64,000 bases of DNA from Hawksworthiomyces lignivorus (taxonomy: Eukaryota; Ascomycota; Sordariomycetes; Ophiostomatales; Ophiostomataceae). The DNA lies in the NCBI GenBank assembly GCA_002917075.1, contig NTMA01000070.1:124001-188000 (forward strand). The letters run 5' to 3'. A model generated the notes under the pieces. It was not told where the DNA came from. It made no database searches and worked only from the letters and a program-made list of their open reading frames with translations. This document shows, piece after piece, positions 22,301-34,271 of the stretch (its first letter is position 1; every line of letters begins with the position of its first letter). Made by a program: the position numbers and the translations under genes.

Positions 22301-25300
22301 TAAAAAAGCTTCTCAACTTCAAGCGTACACAAGCCACAATTGTGATTCCCCACGCGTGCCTGACGAGGCGGAATGGGGCTGTTTCGTTCGCTAATATTTC
22401 ATTTCCTCAAAGGAGACATACTCCACATTCAGGTCATATGAGAGATTGTATATGTATGCACTTCCCTCATGAACAGGTACTATTATGCGAAGGAGGCTAG
22501 TGCTGGCCTATCATACAGCTATAAAGACGGTTGTCGGCAGATGTATTATTGCACCAAAATAATACTCCCTAGCTTATCGTGGTAAATTTTTCTCTGCTCT
22601 GGCGCCTTTCGTCAGGTTCTCAGCCAACCATTGTTGGGCACCAGGGATGTGTGAGTAGTACCCGTAAGATGATGCTGGGGCTTAGGGAGGAACGGGGAAA
22701 GCAGCGTAGATTATGCAAACGTTGCTTTGGTTAGACTTAAATGAGGCAAAAGGGGGGAGAGCTTCAAGAATGAGAGGCTGTGCTTTAAACTTCTATTTTT
22801 ACGCCTCGCCTTCTTCCAGTCGGATGTCTGGCGTACTACCCTACAACTAATCTGAGGCGCTTCAGCTGTACAGTCCACACTCGAGCGCGTGTAGTGAGCT
22901 GGCGGTGGATTGATACAGCTATGCACACTGCCCTGCTCACTAAATACGACTTCATCTCATGCAGATTATAGCCAATTAGGGCGAGTAAATAATAGTCCGC
23001 CACAGTTCCACATCAGATTGTCATGAGTGAATGCACATAGAATATGGGAGAAATAAACAGAAAGAGAGAAAGAGTAGTCTCTTTTCTTTCCAGCTACGCA
23101 AGCGCTCAAAATAAAGAGCCGAACTGCAGCGTACAGGCCATCATGAGGATTTATTTTATCCGAGACGAAAAATCACGAAACGGCATCATCGAGAGGGACC
23201 AGGAAGGAGAAGTGGAGGGGCGTATTTCTTACGGGTAAAGGCAGCTTGAGAAATCTGTGAGGGGAGGCAACCTAAAGAGGCCTTAACGAACCTATTTTCT
23301 AGTATGGGAGATGCTGCTGAACCGCTTCCGGATGCTTAAATTTTCTACGATTTACTATGTTCGATATTATGTTGTTCAAAAGTTCTTGATCTAAATTTCC
23401 CTGAAACGCCAAAAGGGGGGCTATAGAGGAAACACACAAGAGGGGAGATCAAGAACATATTGAGAATCAAATTTTGCCATACCTACATATGAACTGCCCC
23501 TAAAACCATACAGAGTAATAACACTGTGCTCTTCTCTTATTATTGATGTTTAAGCAAGCCAGTAGAAATAGACAATTGCCGGATGCTTCCCGAAGCAGCA
23601 CTCAGGGCTGGACACTTTCAAAAATAGAGCACTAGATAAACATAATCGCATGCAGGAACCCACGGAGGCTTTTGGGGCTATAATTAAATTAAATGCAAAC
23701 AAGAGCGGTAGAAAGCGGCCCGTTATCTATTCTCTCATTCGATTGACAGTTCCCAGCAGGGAAATATACCGACTCATTACTGTCTTTCCGTTCTCTTTGG
23801 TTGTTTGTCGTCTCTATGTTCGGTTTCTGCCTGGTTGAAATACAACTTTTCTTGCTCCTTGCAAAGCACCATTAGCATAACCACGGATCCAGTTCGATTG
23901 GAACAGCTGCGCAACGTTCTAACCGACGCTGTATATCAAGTATCCAGTTGTGTGGATGAACTACAATGACAATACGGCCAATTTAACATGGAATAGTATC
24001 CGGAAGAAACGCATAGACAGAGCAGATGCAGATGCCAAAAGCCTCATTGCCAGCCTTGTTCAAAGAGAAAAATAATGTTCTTGAGGATGCCTTTTGGGTT
24101 ACTTGGTGTTTTATTGAAGTGACCATACCACGCTATATTTCTGAAGCCATGTTTTAGATTCTGAATATTTGATATTGTTTACATCCCCCTTTTTTCTTTC
24201 TGGATTCGAAAAAAAAGTAAGCGAAACCAGGAATGTCTATCCATATACGCTGCTTACAAGTTTTAGAAATACAAGATTGTCGATTTTATAAAAATTAAAA
24301 AAAAAAAAAAAAAAAATCATAATGTGGCAAATCGTCGCGTTTGTCTTTTGCTTCGTTTGCATTACCAACTTCATACTAGTATTACCTTCTAGGGAAGAGA
24401 GGTAGCACAAGGATGAAATACGCCATATACCTCCATCCTTTCCATTTCTTCCCCTTGGCATGCATAAGCGACTATCTCTCCGTTTTAGAATTTACCGATA
24501 GCAGCCAATAGTGCAATTCTGTTGCTATCTTGATTGAAATTTTTCTTATACAGTCTTTCTTGCTTCACCTGAAAGAAGGCCGTTCCCTGCTATTCTCAGA
24601 TTGACAGGCAGCATGAAACAGGTTATTATCAATTTGTAAAGATACTAATCAAGCTTAGACAAGTTGGATCGAAGTCTGCATTCTGAGAATGCATGTATGT
24701 ATATGCTTCTAGCATTTTGCTGCTTCGTTATTCGTCTTATTTATGCGCAGAGATAGGATATATTTTCTCGCAGGTTCACCCTTGCTTTTCTCATCTCAGA
24801 TATAAGACATGAGCTAATAAATATCTCTAGCTAAGCCATTTTTGCTTTAATTTTTTATCTCTGGCGCATTTGCATTTTCAAGTGTCTTCCCCGTGTCATT
24901 GTTGCTGTAAACTGGATGAACACCGACTCGGTCCTGCGGTATCAAAATACTCCACTCGGTTGTTCCAGAGCAATGAAATGACGAGCACATTACTATAAGG
25001 CAGAGACGAGATGCAAGTAGGGAAGAATATCAACTGCAAAGGAAAAATCTATCACAGCACCGGAAACGATGTTGCTTGACTCAAATATCTACAGTTCTGT
25101 TTGTGCCAAAAGAGGATACCCTCGACGCAGCCAACTTATTCGACAGACATATCGTCAGCTTCACAACAGTAAATTACCAAGGAGAATGTATTCATATACT
25201 AATATAACCTACACTCCGACTCTTATTTTGCCCATGTTGTCAAAGCATACGGGCAGTGCATCTTCCGACTAGTTACCAAAGATGTCATATGCTTAAAGCA

Positions 25301-26250
25301 AAAAGACAAACAAGAGACGTTTACCCTCCCAAGTAAAAATTTCATGCAGCTTTCATTTTTATTTTCGCTTTGTTAAATTATATTCCATTAGTGCTATCCG
25401 TTGTATTTGACGCTTCATTGTACCTCCGGGTTTTCAAAACACCAGGCACTTATAAGTCTCCAGTATGGTTTATTCGAGTAATTCAACAAGAAGAACTTCC
25501 AAATGCCATAGAAGTTGATAAATAATAGTATGTGTTATCATAAACCACTTGAATAATTGAAAACCGAATGTCTCCCTTGCTTCTCCTCAACTGCCAATTA
25601 ACAAAACTGCTAGAACTCACTCGCATAGGGCTCATTCTCATCGTGGATTTCTATGGCAGCGATAAATGACATTAAACTTATGATTTCGTAAATTCTATAC
25701 GAATGTTACATCCTAGACAAACTCCCTTGTTCAGGTCTTATATACCTTTGCGTCGCGAAGAAATACAGTATCATGATATACGAAAAGTCCCATCAAGAAT
25801 GCTGACTGTCAGTTGAATTTCTTACGACTGCATAATATCTTTTCGCAGATACAATTTAATTTCTCTTCTTTATTTTATTATTTATAAAATTTTAATTAAT
25901 TAATTTTTTGGGGGGGGTTTTACTTGAGCATCCTTTTGCCTCTACGCTTTGCTTCGAGATATGCTCATATTTTGACATTCGCGTTCGCCACTGAAGCTAT
26001 TTTAAGCCGCCAACCAATCAACTCTGTCGGGCATTAGCTTTCTGGACTTGGGCTTTTTCAATAATATATCGTTTCTTGGTTTTGTGGGCTTCCAAACTTC
26101 AATTTGATTCTCGCATTCACGACTACAAAATAGGTTCTTTTCGGTGATAAGCATTGCGTTATATCTCAGCATTATAGTTGCGTCCTTACACCTTCTCTTT
26201 TTCTTTCTATTTTCAGTCCTTCTCAAGGCGACCCAGACTTAAAAGCCACC
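19301..26250. other. Large gene-free region left of tubulin cofactor B
   Basis: About 6.9 kb in which I can support no gene. Open frames are short and lack known motifs. Features seen are a T/A simple stretch (19308-19352), C-runs near 21050, a 19-A run (24297-24315), and an A/T-rich segment with a G-run at 25860-25920. No terminal repeats, transposase or reverse-transcriptase motifs were recognised, so decayed transposons can be neither shown nor excluded. The last 200 bp before 26251 are C/T-rich and contain a possible 3' splice site (TTTTCAG near 26215), suggesting a 5'UTR intron of the next gene. Confidence 0.45.
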
Positions 26251-27063
26251 ATGGCCGACGTCCCGCTCATCGTCGTATCAGAGACAGTCCAGTCTGAACG
26301 GCGTATCACGCCTGCGTGGTCCATCAGCCAACTCAAAACCAAGTTGGAGCATATAACTGGCATTCCGCCATCAGCGCAGATTCTATACTTGCAAGCCACA
26401 TCTGCTTCGGGCGCGGTGTCCTCTGCAGCGAGGATTCCCATCGCTGCTGCAGATGAAGATGCCACGCAGCTGGCCCAGTTTCCTCTGAGCCCGTACGCGG
26501 AGTTGCACGTCACTGACTCGCGTCCCCCTGGCGCGCGGCCCAACTACACGGACACTACTGGCGTCGATAAATACGTCATGCCCGAGGAGGAGTACGCCGC
26601 CAAGACCGACTCAGTGCTCGCATGGAAGAAGGCGCAGAAGCTCGGCCGCTTTGACCCTGCTGCGCCCGAGCAAGCGCGCGCACGCATTGCGGTATTTGCC
26701 GCCGACGCGGAGACTCGCGGTATTACCGTAGGCAAGCGCTGCCGCGTGGGCGGCGACGATGCGCGGCGCGGCGTGGTGCGGTACGTAGGCGAGGTGCCAG
26801 AGATTGGCGTGGCGGCGGCTGCAGCCGCCCTTGCCAACAGCAGCCTGGTGGGCCAAGCGGCCACGGGCACGTGGGTTGGCGTGGAGTTGGACGAGCCAGT
26901 CGGCGGCAAGAACGACGGAAGCATCGGAGGCACGCGGTACTGGGGCGCAGACCCGGCACCTGGCCAGAGCGTTATAAAGCGAGGCGTTTTTGTGCGGCCA
27001 GACCGTGTTGAGGTGGGCGATTTTGGTGCTCTCGACGACCTGGAGGACATGGAGGAGATTTGA
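26251..27063 (+). CDS. ALF1: Tubulin-folding cofactor B (Alf1/TBCB)
   Basis: An intronless gene of 270 residues, starting at an ATG in the context GCCACCATGG. The N-terminal ubiquitin-like domain (about 1-95) begins MADVPLIVVSE and contains WSISQLKTKLEHITGIPPSAQ. A linker with DTTGVDKYVMPEEEYA and a Lys-rich helix follows. The C-terminal CAP-Gly domain (about 161-255) shows GKRCRV, GTWVGVELDEPVGGKNDG with the hallmark GKNDG, then GTRYW and KRGVFVRPDRVEVGDF. The tail ends in acidic EDMEEI, like the EEY/F-type tails bound by CAP-Gly domains. TBCB captures alpha-tubulin during folding and with TBCE can dissociate the dimer. An Ala-rich insertion lies inside the CAP-Gly region before GTWVG. Confidence 0.92.
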   Translation: MADVPLIVVSETVQSERRITPAWSISQLKTKLEHITGIPPSAQILYLQATSASGAVSSAARIPIAAADEDATQLAQFPLSPYAELHVTDSRPPGARPNYTDTTGVDKYVMPEEEYAAKTDSVLAWKKAQKLGRFDPAAPEQARARIAVFAADAETRGITVGKRCRVGGDDARRGVVRYVGEVPEIGVAAAAAALANSSLVGQAATGTWVGVELDEPVGGKNDGSIGGTRYWGADPAPGQSVIKRGVFVRPDRVEVGDFGALDDLEDMEEI

Positions 27064-30000
27064 TGACCGTTGACGAGATGGGATGCGAAGGCGCGGAGTG
27101 ATCTGATAATGCCCGGGATGGACGAGATAGAGATGGAAGACAGAAATGGAGCCAGTTTGACATATTCGAATCAATACAAGAACGATGAGTCCCCTTGACA
27201 TATGGGGTATTCACAGTGAAATGGATGATACGATTAGAGAGTGTTTAGAGGAGCAATCTCATGTCTACGAGACGTCATGAGGCTCGGATCGAGAGCAATC
27301 AAAGGAGATGATTAGGATAGCGGTAACATCTACCTTGCCTCTCAAATGAAAAATCATATACTGTCTGCGAGTCTGGCTTTTTAACATTCGAATAGGGACA
27401 AGGCCTGCATATGCTGAGAAGCCAGACTCTATTGCGCTATGGAATCCATTCCCATCAGCTTTTGTGCGGATTGTTGGAGATTTCTAAGTGAAAAGCACAA
27501 CAAAAAATGAAAGGTTTTTTGTTGATTATTGCTAACTGAGGCTGGTTTACTCCATTGTCTCTTACGATTCGATGGTCCTCTCCCTCTTTGGGATGCTGAC
27601 GAGCTACTTTGATGATCAAAAACGAAAGGAGAAGGACACGCAAGACGAATATGTTATAAATGTGGGAATGAAACCATTGTTTCTGAGGTTACCCTGGAAT
27701 TATGGTAAGTTGGATATCTGACGAAACGCAAATACTATTGGATATATCTACAGGGCTGTCGGTCTGGTGCAGAGCAGAATATGGAAACGGATTCTCGAAA
27801 GACCCAATAACAGAGAGAAGAAATATGTCCGAGACCAGAGACTCTATTCGGAATCAACCTTATCGTACTGGCGAGACGTCAGATCGGCTCAGCAAAAGCC
27901 AAAGTAGATAGGATTACAATGGAAATGTCAATGGTATTCATGAAGCGAAGATAAGCCAGGAAAAGGGAGGGGGGGAATTGGCATGTGTGAGGATCTGATT
28001 CAATCTTCCGGGATTGTCTCGTCTAGTTTAATGTTGTTTCCCCCTTCCTATCTTCCATTTCCGAGCATTTGTGCCCCAAACGGGAGCCCTGCATAAGCAA
28101 GGCTGAGCCTAAAGAAAGGTTATCGGAACCTGGTCGAAGCCAACAGACTGCCGGCGAAGCCGGCTCGGCTACTAAGAGGGTGACAGTGAATCGGAAAAAA
28201 GGCCCAAAGACGCACATGAATCGCATAGGTAAATCATCCTCATCGTCGTAAATGGTGGAGCATTTCAAAACGGTATTGTTTGACGCATAAAAGTCCGTGT
28301 CTGGCTTTGCGTACCAGGTTTTTGTTTTGCCCGATTGTCCCTTTCCCGATTAAATTTTCCTTACGTTCATTCTGCGTTCTTCGACCAGAGCGCATGCTAA
28401 TTATTCAACTGATAATACGCATCTATTTAATATTACCTTTTGAGCAAGGATGGCAATTATTTCTCATTTGCAAAGCTTCTACTGAAAACCTTTCTTATCA
28501 ATCTGCGCTCCTCCTTTCTCCATACCGTACTTCTTTCTTATTCCAAGTAGAAATGATTGGGAAATAATATTGTTTTGAGCTGGATCTTTTTCAAGACCCC
28601 CCCCCCCCTCCCCCCTCTTTTGTTTCTTTTCTAGTACGGTCCTGTCGCCGGAGGTTTGGAATCTGAGACTGTGAAGATCAAAATCCACACCTCCCCAATT
28701 TCCGCTTTCTCCTCCTCTCCCACAATTCACTTCTATTGATCTTCTGGGCAGAAAGAGAAGACACGGACGCTTGGCTAGGGTCTCTGCTATTGGCCAGTAC
28801 GTATTGCTTGGCCTGGGACATTCGCCAGCATGACGACAGCGGAAAAGATCCTTCCCTTTGCTGCTGCTGCAACAACTCATATTCACTTCTCTGTCTTCAA
28901 AGCCTTTATCCCCATATCTATATGGTCGGCCAAGGCCCCTGCAAATCGTAGTACAGATCCCCCCTGTATCTAAACAAGTTATATCCTAGACATACGTATG
29001 TTAAGGTGACAGGGCATACATTCGTCAGAGTTACATTCATCAAATATGCCTGCACTAATTATGCCAAGCTTTTTCCTCGTCAAACAAAGAAACAATAGAT
29101 CTTTGGGTCCGGTGCGCCACATTGTGTCGGCGCAAGTTATCTGGGATCTTGCTGTCAGAATTAACGAATCGCTATGCCTCTGTAGAGAAAAGAATGCTTT
29201 TCTGGCAAATGTGGCAGGTGTGAAGAGCTAGGTCTGGTTTGATGGCATATATTTGATAGCTATGCGGCGACTGTAAGGCTGCAAGCGAAAGAACCGAGTT
29301 TGAGAAAACGAGTCTATGACGTTGGCTTTTCGTCATGACCAGATATGGCACCCACGCTCTCAATCTAATAAATCACAAAGCGCATCCCTCTTTTCATTTA
29401 GATCTTTCTTTTTACTTGGTTCTGCTCCCGTCGTCCAAATACCTCATCAGCCGGAAAAAAAAATAAACTTAAAATAGTCCGACGCAGCCGTGTCGTTCAG
29501 CTACCGAAAGTGTCAACAAGAATTGGGAGACGTGTGGGCGGAGAGGAAAAGGCTGAGAAAATCATCCCGGCACTTCTACCATGCCACTATTGATTGAGTA
29601 AACTTGTGCAGGTTGGCTAGTGTTGGCCGAGTGTGAGGGTGGCACGGGTGGCTAGAGAGATTTGTTTTGAACCAGACGGATGGGTCGGAAGTAAATGTCT
29701 GACGAAGCGTGATGATGTCGTGTGAGCGGGCCTGTGCCTGTTTGTAAAGCCTCTGATGTTAGCACGCCTGCACGCCTCGTACTCCGTATGCGTGAGGAGG
29801 CTAAAGGCAGCGCCCTCCACCTGGACTCACTCTCACACTATACACGTACGGGAATTTTCATTAATGGGCGGCTGTTTCCGGAGACTTCGCCTTATCGATA
29901 TTGGCTGGTAGCTTTCGCTGCGCAGTACGGAGTACACGTATGCCACCTGGGCAGTCAAGAAGGCAGCGGCGCCAATTGGCTGACGTGCATTTCCGAGGAC

Positions 30001-31304
30001 CAAAGAGATGTACGCAGCATGTAGAAAATAGTGGGTCCATTGACAGACTTTCTCTCTTTCCTACTGGGAACAAGCGTCTCTGTGAGCGCTTTAACAAAGC
30101 ACCGGCGCTAAAACAGCTCTGCGTCTCAGACCAGTGCTCAAGTGTGTCGCAGATCCGCCATCCACCCAGACTTTTTCTGACTTTCCCGGACTCTGCCATG
30201 GCTTTGCCACTCAGAATTGGAGGAAAGACGACTCTACTCCAAAGTCGTATCCTGTCTCACGTTTCTGCTGCCCTTTCTCTGGTTCTGCGATGCTGTCTTC
30301 TTCCCCGCGCCCCTTTCAGCAAGTGAGATTCAGTACCAGCCTTTGCGTGCTTAACTGTACATGCATTTCTTGTACGCCGCAGGTTCCTTGCTTGCCATGC
30401 TTCTGCTAGTCTACAAAGTCGCCGTGGTGGATTCGCTCTATCGGTTCGGCCGTTCTTTCCGCTCCGCAGTCGTTGTATGTTGCTTGTAACATCGTCGACG
30501 ACTGACTTGGCTTGTCTCGTCTTCCCTTCTTTCTTCCCTCTCCCTCATTCCCACTTCACTTCTGCTTCCTCTGCCCAGGGCCCCCCTCGTCCCTGTCCGT
30601 CTCCCTGGCTCGTCCTCTTCTTCTCCTACTGCTCTTGATTTAGTGCCACCATAAACAAAACCCTCGCCTTCTCCACGATCGACTGCGCATGCCCACCCAC
30701 CACATTGCTCAACGCTTGACTGACCTAATTGCTTTGCATACCTGCTGGTGACGATCAAGAAACCCAACCCAAAGAATCTGGCCCCGATTGTCTTCCATCG
30801 GGACTAACTATGTGACAAACCCGGCGTCTCCTTTGTTGGGTCTCGCTCTCTGCCTCTCTGTCTCTGTCCTCTCTCCCCTTCTTGAGACTTGACTTCCGGC
30901 CTTCTCTTCCTACTACCTCTATTCTCTTTTCTTCAGCAAAAATCCCACTGTCGACTTTTCCTTCTCTTGTCTTTTCTCTTTCTCCACATTTTTTTTCTTT
31001 ACTTCTTTCTTTTTCCTCTTGTCTCTCTTCTTTTCTTCTTTTCTTCATCTTGAACTTCTTTATTTGTTCTTTCTAATATTCCCTAAACATTTCCATCCGC
31101 CTGCTTCAGTCCGTTTTCAAACAACACGACTTTTTATACCACCTCTCTGTCATATCAACATCTGCGTATGCGCCTGCGCCTTGTTACTTCCGATCTTACT
31201 TGTACTGGCGGCGCTTTTTAACCACGACCGTATCCACATACAGCACCGGCGACGTCGACCGTCGCCAGCGTGGGCGAATCCGAGCATCTTAGACCGTAGT
31301 GATT
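27064..31304. other. Gene-free region between TBCB and RING-H2 genes
   Basis: About 4.2 kb without a supported gene. It contains a short GCCGGC-GAA-GCCGGC palindrome (28150-28164), a C-run near 28598, and two TACGGAGTA-type 9-mers in opposite orientation 146 bp apart (29780-29788 and 29926-29934). From about 30500 to 31200 the + strand is strongly C/T-rich with many TTTTCTT tracts, consistent with the promoter and leader of the gene at 31305. Confidence 0.5.
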
Positions 31305-33081
31305 ATGAGAGATACGGCAAGGATGGCTTTCTGGAAACCGTTGCTCGTTGCCGTAGCGGCGGCGGCAACTCTGCCTGTGGCTCTCGTCTCCGCCGACACC
31401 GACGACTCAGATCAGGCAATAATCTTTTCCATGGCTACTGTTCCTGACTGGCAAGCATCGTACGCGATGTCCCTCCAGGTCGCAGCGCCTGGCGCTGACA
31501 TTCTGCCGCTGCAATTCACTGTGCTTCCTTTAACAGCTGTCTTTGGCCTAAACCAATCTCAGGAGATACGAAATGTAAGCTTTAAGCGTGGCGTTGGAGC
31601 AAATAGCCGGGGTGGCATAGCTGTGTGGCAATTGCCAAGACGAATATTATGGTAACTGATCTTCCGCAGAGCGTCAACATTCAGGGCGAATTGATTTCGG
31701 CCACATTGGAAAACTATGTCAATATCTCAGGTCCCGCAGAGATCGCATACTTAAGTTGCGACGATATGAATGCATCATTCACAGATCCTAACCGCATGTT
31801 CAACACGCTCATGGACAACTTACCTGCGGCTATTCTCCTGTATAGCCAGACCGGCAATTGCTGTGGCTTAAACGGTTCATACGGAGCATATCAGAGCATA
31901 TTCACTATGATTGACGTTGGCGAGGCTGCGCAGACTCTGAACATTACCAACTCTGGTGATGGAGTCATCCAGGCAGCTATTAGCGGCAACGCCACCTCTT
32001 CAGACTCTGACAGCCAAGACAACGACAGCGGTAACAATTCTGCCATCGCTATGAGCATTCTCTACAGCATTACTGGTCTCATTACCTTACTGTTCCTCGT
32101 TATCATCGCTACGGGAGCCATTCGCGCCCATCGCTACCCAGAAAGATATGGCCCACGCAGCGGATATGGAGGACGTCCGCGCCAGAGCCGTGCTAAGGGA
32201 ATTGCTCGCGCAGTGCTGGAAACCCTTCCCATCGTTAAATTCGGCGGGCCGTCCTCGGCTAAACCCGATCCGAACTTTGAATTGGAGAGCATTCCCGATA
32301 ACCAACTGAACGCCTCAGGAGTCGGACAGCCAACCAACGATTTGCAGGTCCACCACCTTTCCACAATTCCGGAAGATGCCGAAACGCACCCCAAGGAAGT
32401 CGATGAACCTCCAGTTATGGCTTCTAGCGCTGCTACAGCTTTGTCTAGTCAGAAGTCCAGCATTGGCTCCGCAAGCATGCCGCTGGGTCGGGATGACGCT
32501 TCCCATGAAGATGAAGAACATCTGGGCTGCTCTATCTGCACCGAAGATTTCACTGTGGGCGAAGACGTCCGTGTTTTGCCTTGCAATCACAAATTCCACC
32601 CACACTGCGTTGACCCTTGGCTGGTTAACGTGTCTGGCACGTGTCCGTTATGGTAAGTTCCCGTTCTCAGACAACTGTGATGTCTATCTAGCTGCTTGCA
32701 ACTGACTCCCCTCGCAGTCGCCTGGATCTTCATCCGAATGCCGGCGAGCTTGCTGAAGCAGGCGCATCTGATGGTCAGATGCAGATGCCGCCACCTCTAG
32801 ATGCTGAAGAAGTTGTCTCAGCTACTGCTGAATCTTCAGGCGCCGGTCATCGGCGTCGTTCTTCGCGGTTCTTTGACCTCAATCGTCTGCGCCATGCCTC
32901 TGTTGAAGAGCGTATTGAAGTGCTGCGGCGGTATCGGGCAGAGAATCAAACAGAAAACCGGTCTATGTCAACGCCGGACGGGGAAGATGAGCACAGCCGC
33001 GCCAAGTTAACAAAACGCCTCCGCGAGAAATTCCGTATCCGGACACGAACGCAATCACCAAGCTCATCAAGTCATAGATGA
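31305..33081 (+). CDS. Secretory-pathway transmembrane RING-H2 protein (probable E3 ligase)
   Basis: Three exons, 31305-31574, 31670-32652 and 32718-33081, with 95- and 65-nt introns (GTAAGC..CCGCAG and GTAAGT..CGCAG), encode 538 residues. The N-terminus is a signal peptide (ATG at 31305 or 31323). A lumenal, Asn-glycosylation-rich domain resembles the protease-associated domain of PA-TM-RING proteins ([11 protein letters not shown] is the PA-like core). One membrane helix lies at about 219-241 ([19 protein letters not shown]). The cytoplasmic part carries a RING-H2 finger at about 377-421: [24 protein letters not shown], then CPLC. Intron 2 splits the last zinc-binding Cys codon (TG|T). Such proteins are membrane-anchored ubiquitin ligases of endosome/vacuole or Golgi; the substrate is unknown. 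Confidence 0.88.
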
Positions 33082-34271
33082 TAAATATTTATATACCGAT
33101 CTGGCTTTGTTCCTCTCTTTTACTACCAGAGGCGAACATTGCACTTACAGATATATTTTCCCTTCACCTTCGCCATTATTTTTTTTATATCTACTTTAAC
33201 TCATGCCGAGGGATTCAAGGCAAAGCTATGACACGAAATGACATCCTTTTTCTCTTCTAGACGAGCAAAAAAATTGGGATATATGGAACAATAATCACGC
33301 ATAATGGGACGGATCTTTATTATGGTACATCGTGTTGACTTCTCATGCTCTTTTCTCAGCGGGGCGACGGTCTGAAGACTGGAGAAGAGGTTACTCTCTT
33401 ATCCTCAAGTTCAGTTTCTTTCAATCTGGGCACATTTGCAAGACTTGTGAGGGACGCTTCACAACAGGCATGAAACTATCACCTACAGCCAATATCTTCT
33501 ATTCTCAAGTTACGCATCACTCCCCTTCCACTTTTTTTCCTGCCACTTCTGCTTTTGGGGCAGCGAATTACATGGCAATTCTAGCATGGCATTGGTGTTT
33601 TTTGGATTGATTATTTGGATTTAGCTTGCTCTTTTTTTGGGGGGATTGCTTCGCGGGAAATGGAGTTGGTTTTGGATTCAGAGATTGGCAATGGGATACT
33701 CCCCATAGGGGATGGCGAGGAAGGGGAAAGGAAGAGAGGAATAGGAGAAAGAAGAGGAAAGGCGTTGGAGGTGAAGGAATTATGTTTGCCACCTCAGCAA
33801 TGCTTTGATTTGATAGATGTTGCTTTACCGACGGATCGTTTTGAGGTCCACATCTGACTTTTGTCTTTCGCGAATTTTATAAATAGTGCGCTGAGCTCAA
33901 ATGCAATAAAATACAGATTCGAACAGCTCTTGTTTTGTTATAGAAAGATATTGTGAGACACGCCAAAAATAAGACCTGCTGTCACATTCTTACTACCGGC
34001 ATCAATAATATGAGGATTGACCGTGCCCGTTAGAAAGCGAGTCTAATATTTCCCGTCTCTATTCAAACTGTAAATCCCAAACGATAATTGAACGCCCCAT
34101 GCTCTGAATGTGTGGGGAAGACGCAAACAAATAATATGCAAAGCCCGGCGATTTCCATCTCTATAGTGCGCCTCCCGCTTTCAAAATCCCGAGACATGCC
34201 AATACAAGAAGGAAAACAAAAACCCCCAGAAATGAAAACTCGACTCAAAGTCCATTCGCCTCAGATTTCGT
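33082..34271. other. Convergent 3' region between RING-H2 and PCF11 genes
   Basis: About 1.2 kb between tail-to-tail genes, A/T-rich with T-runs. A purine-rich segment near 33700-33780 gives open frames of 60-80 codons with no motif. Nothing coding is supported. Confidence 0.5.

Noticed and set aside
28150..28164. GCCGGC-GAA-GCCGGC palindrome as a bacterial-type repeat or terminator
   Set aside because: Only 6-bp arms and no other bacterial feature nearby; chance is a sufficient explanation.
33900..33935. tRNA B-box-like string (GATTCGAAC)
   Set aside because: No A box, acceptor stem or cloverleaf can be drawn around it.
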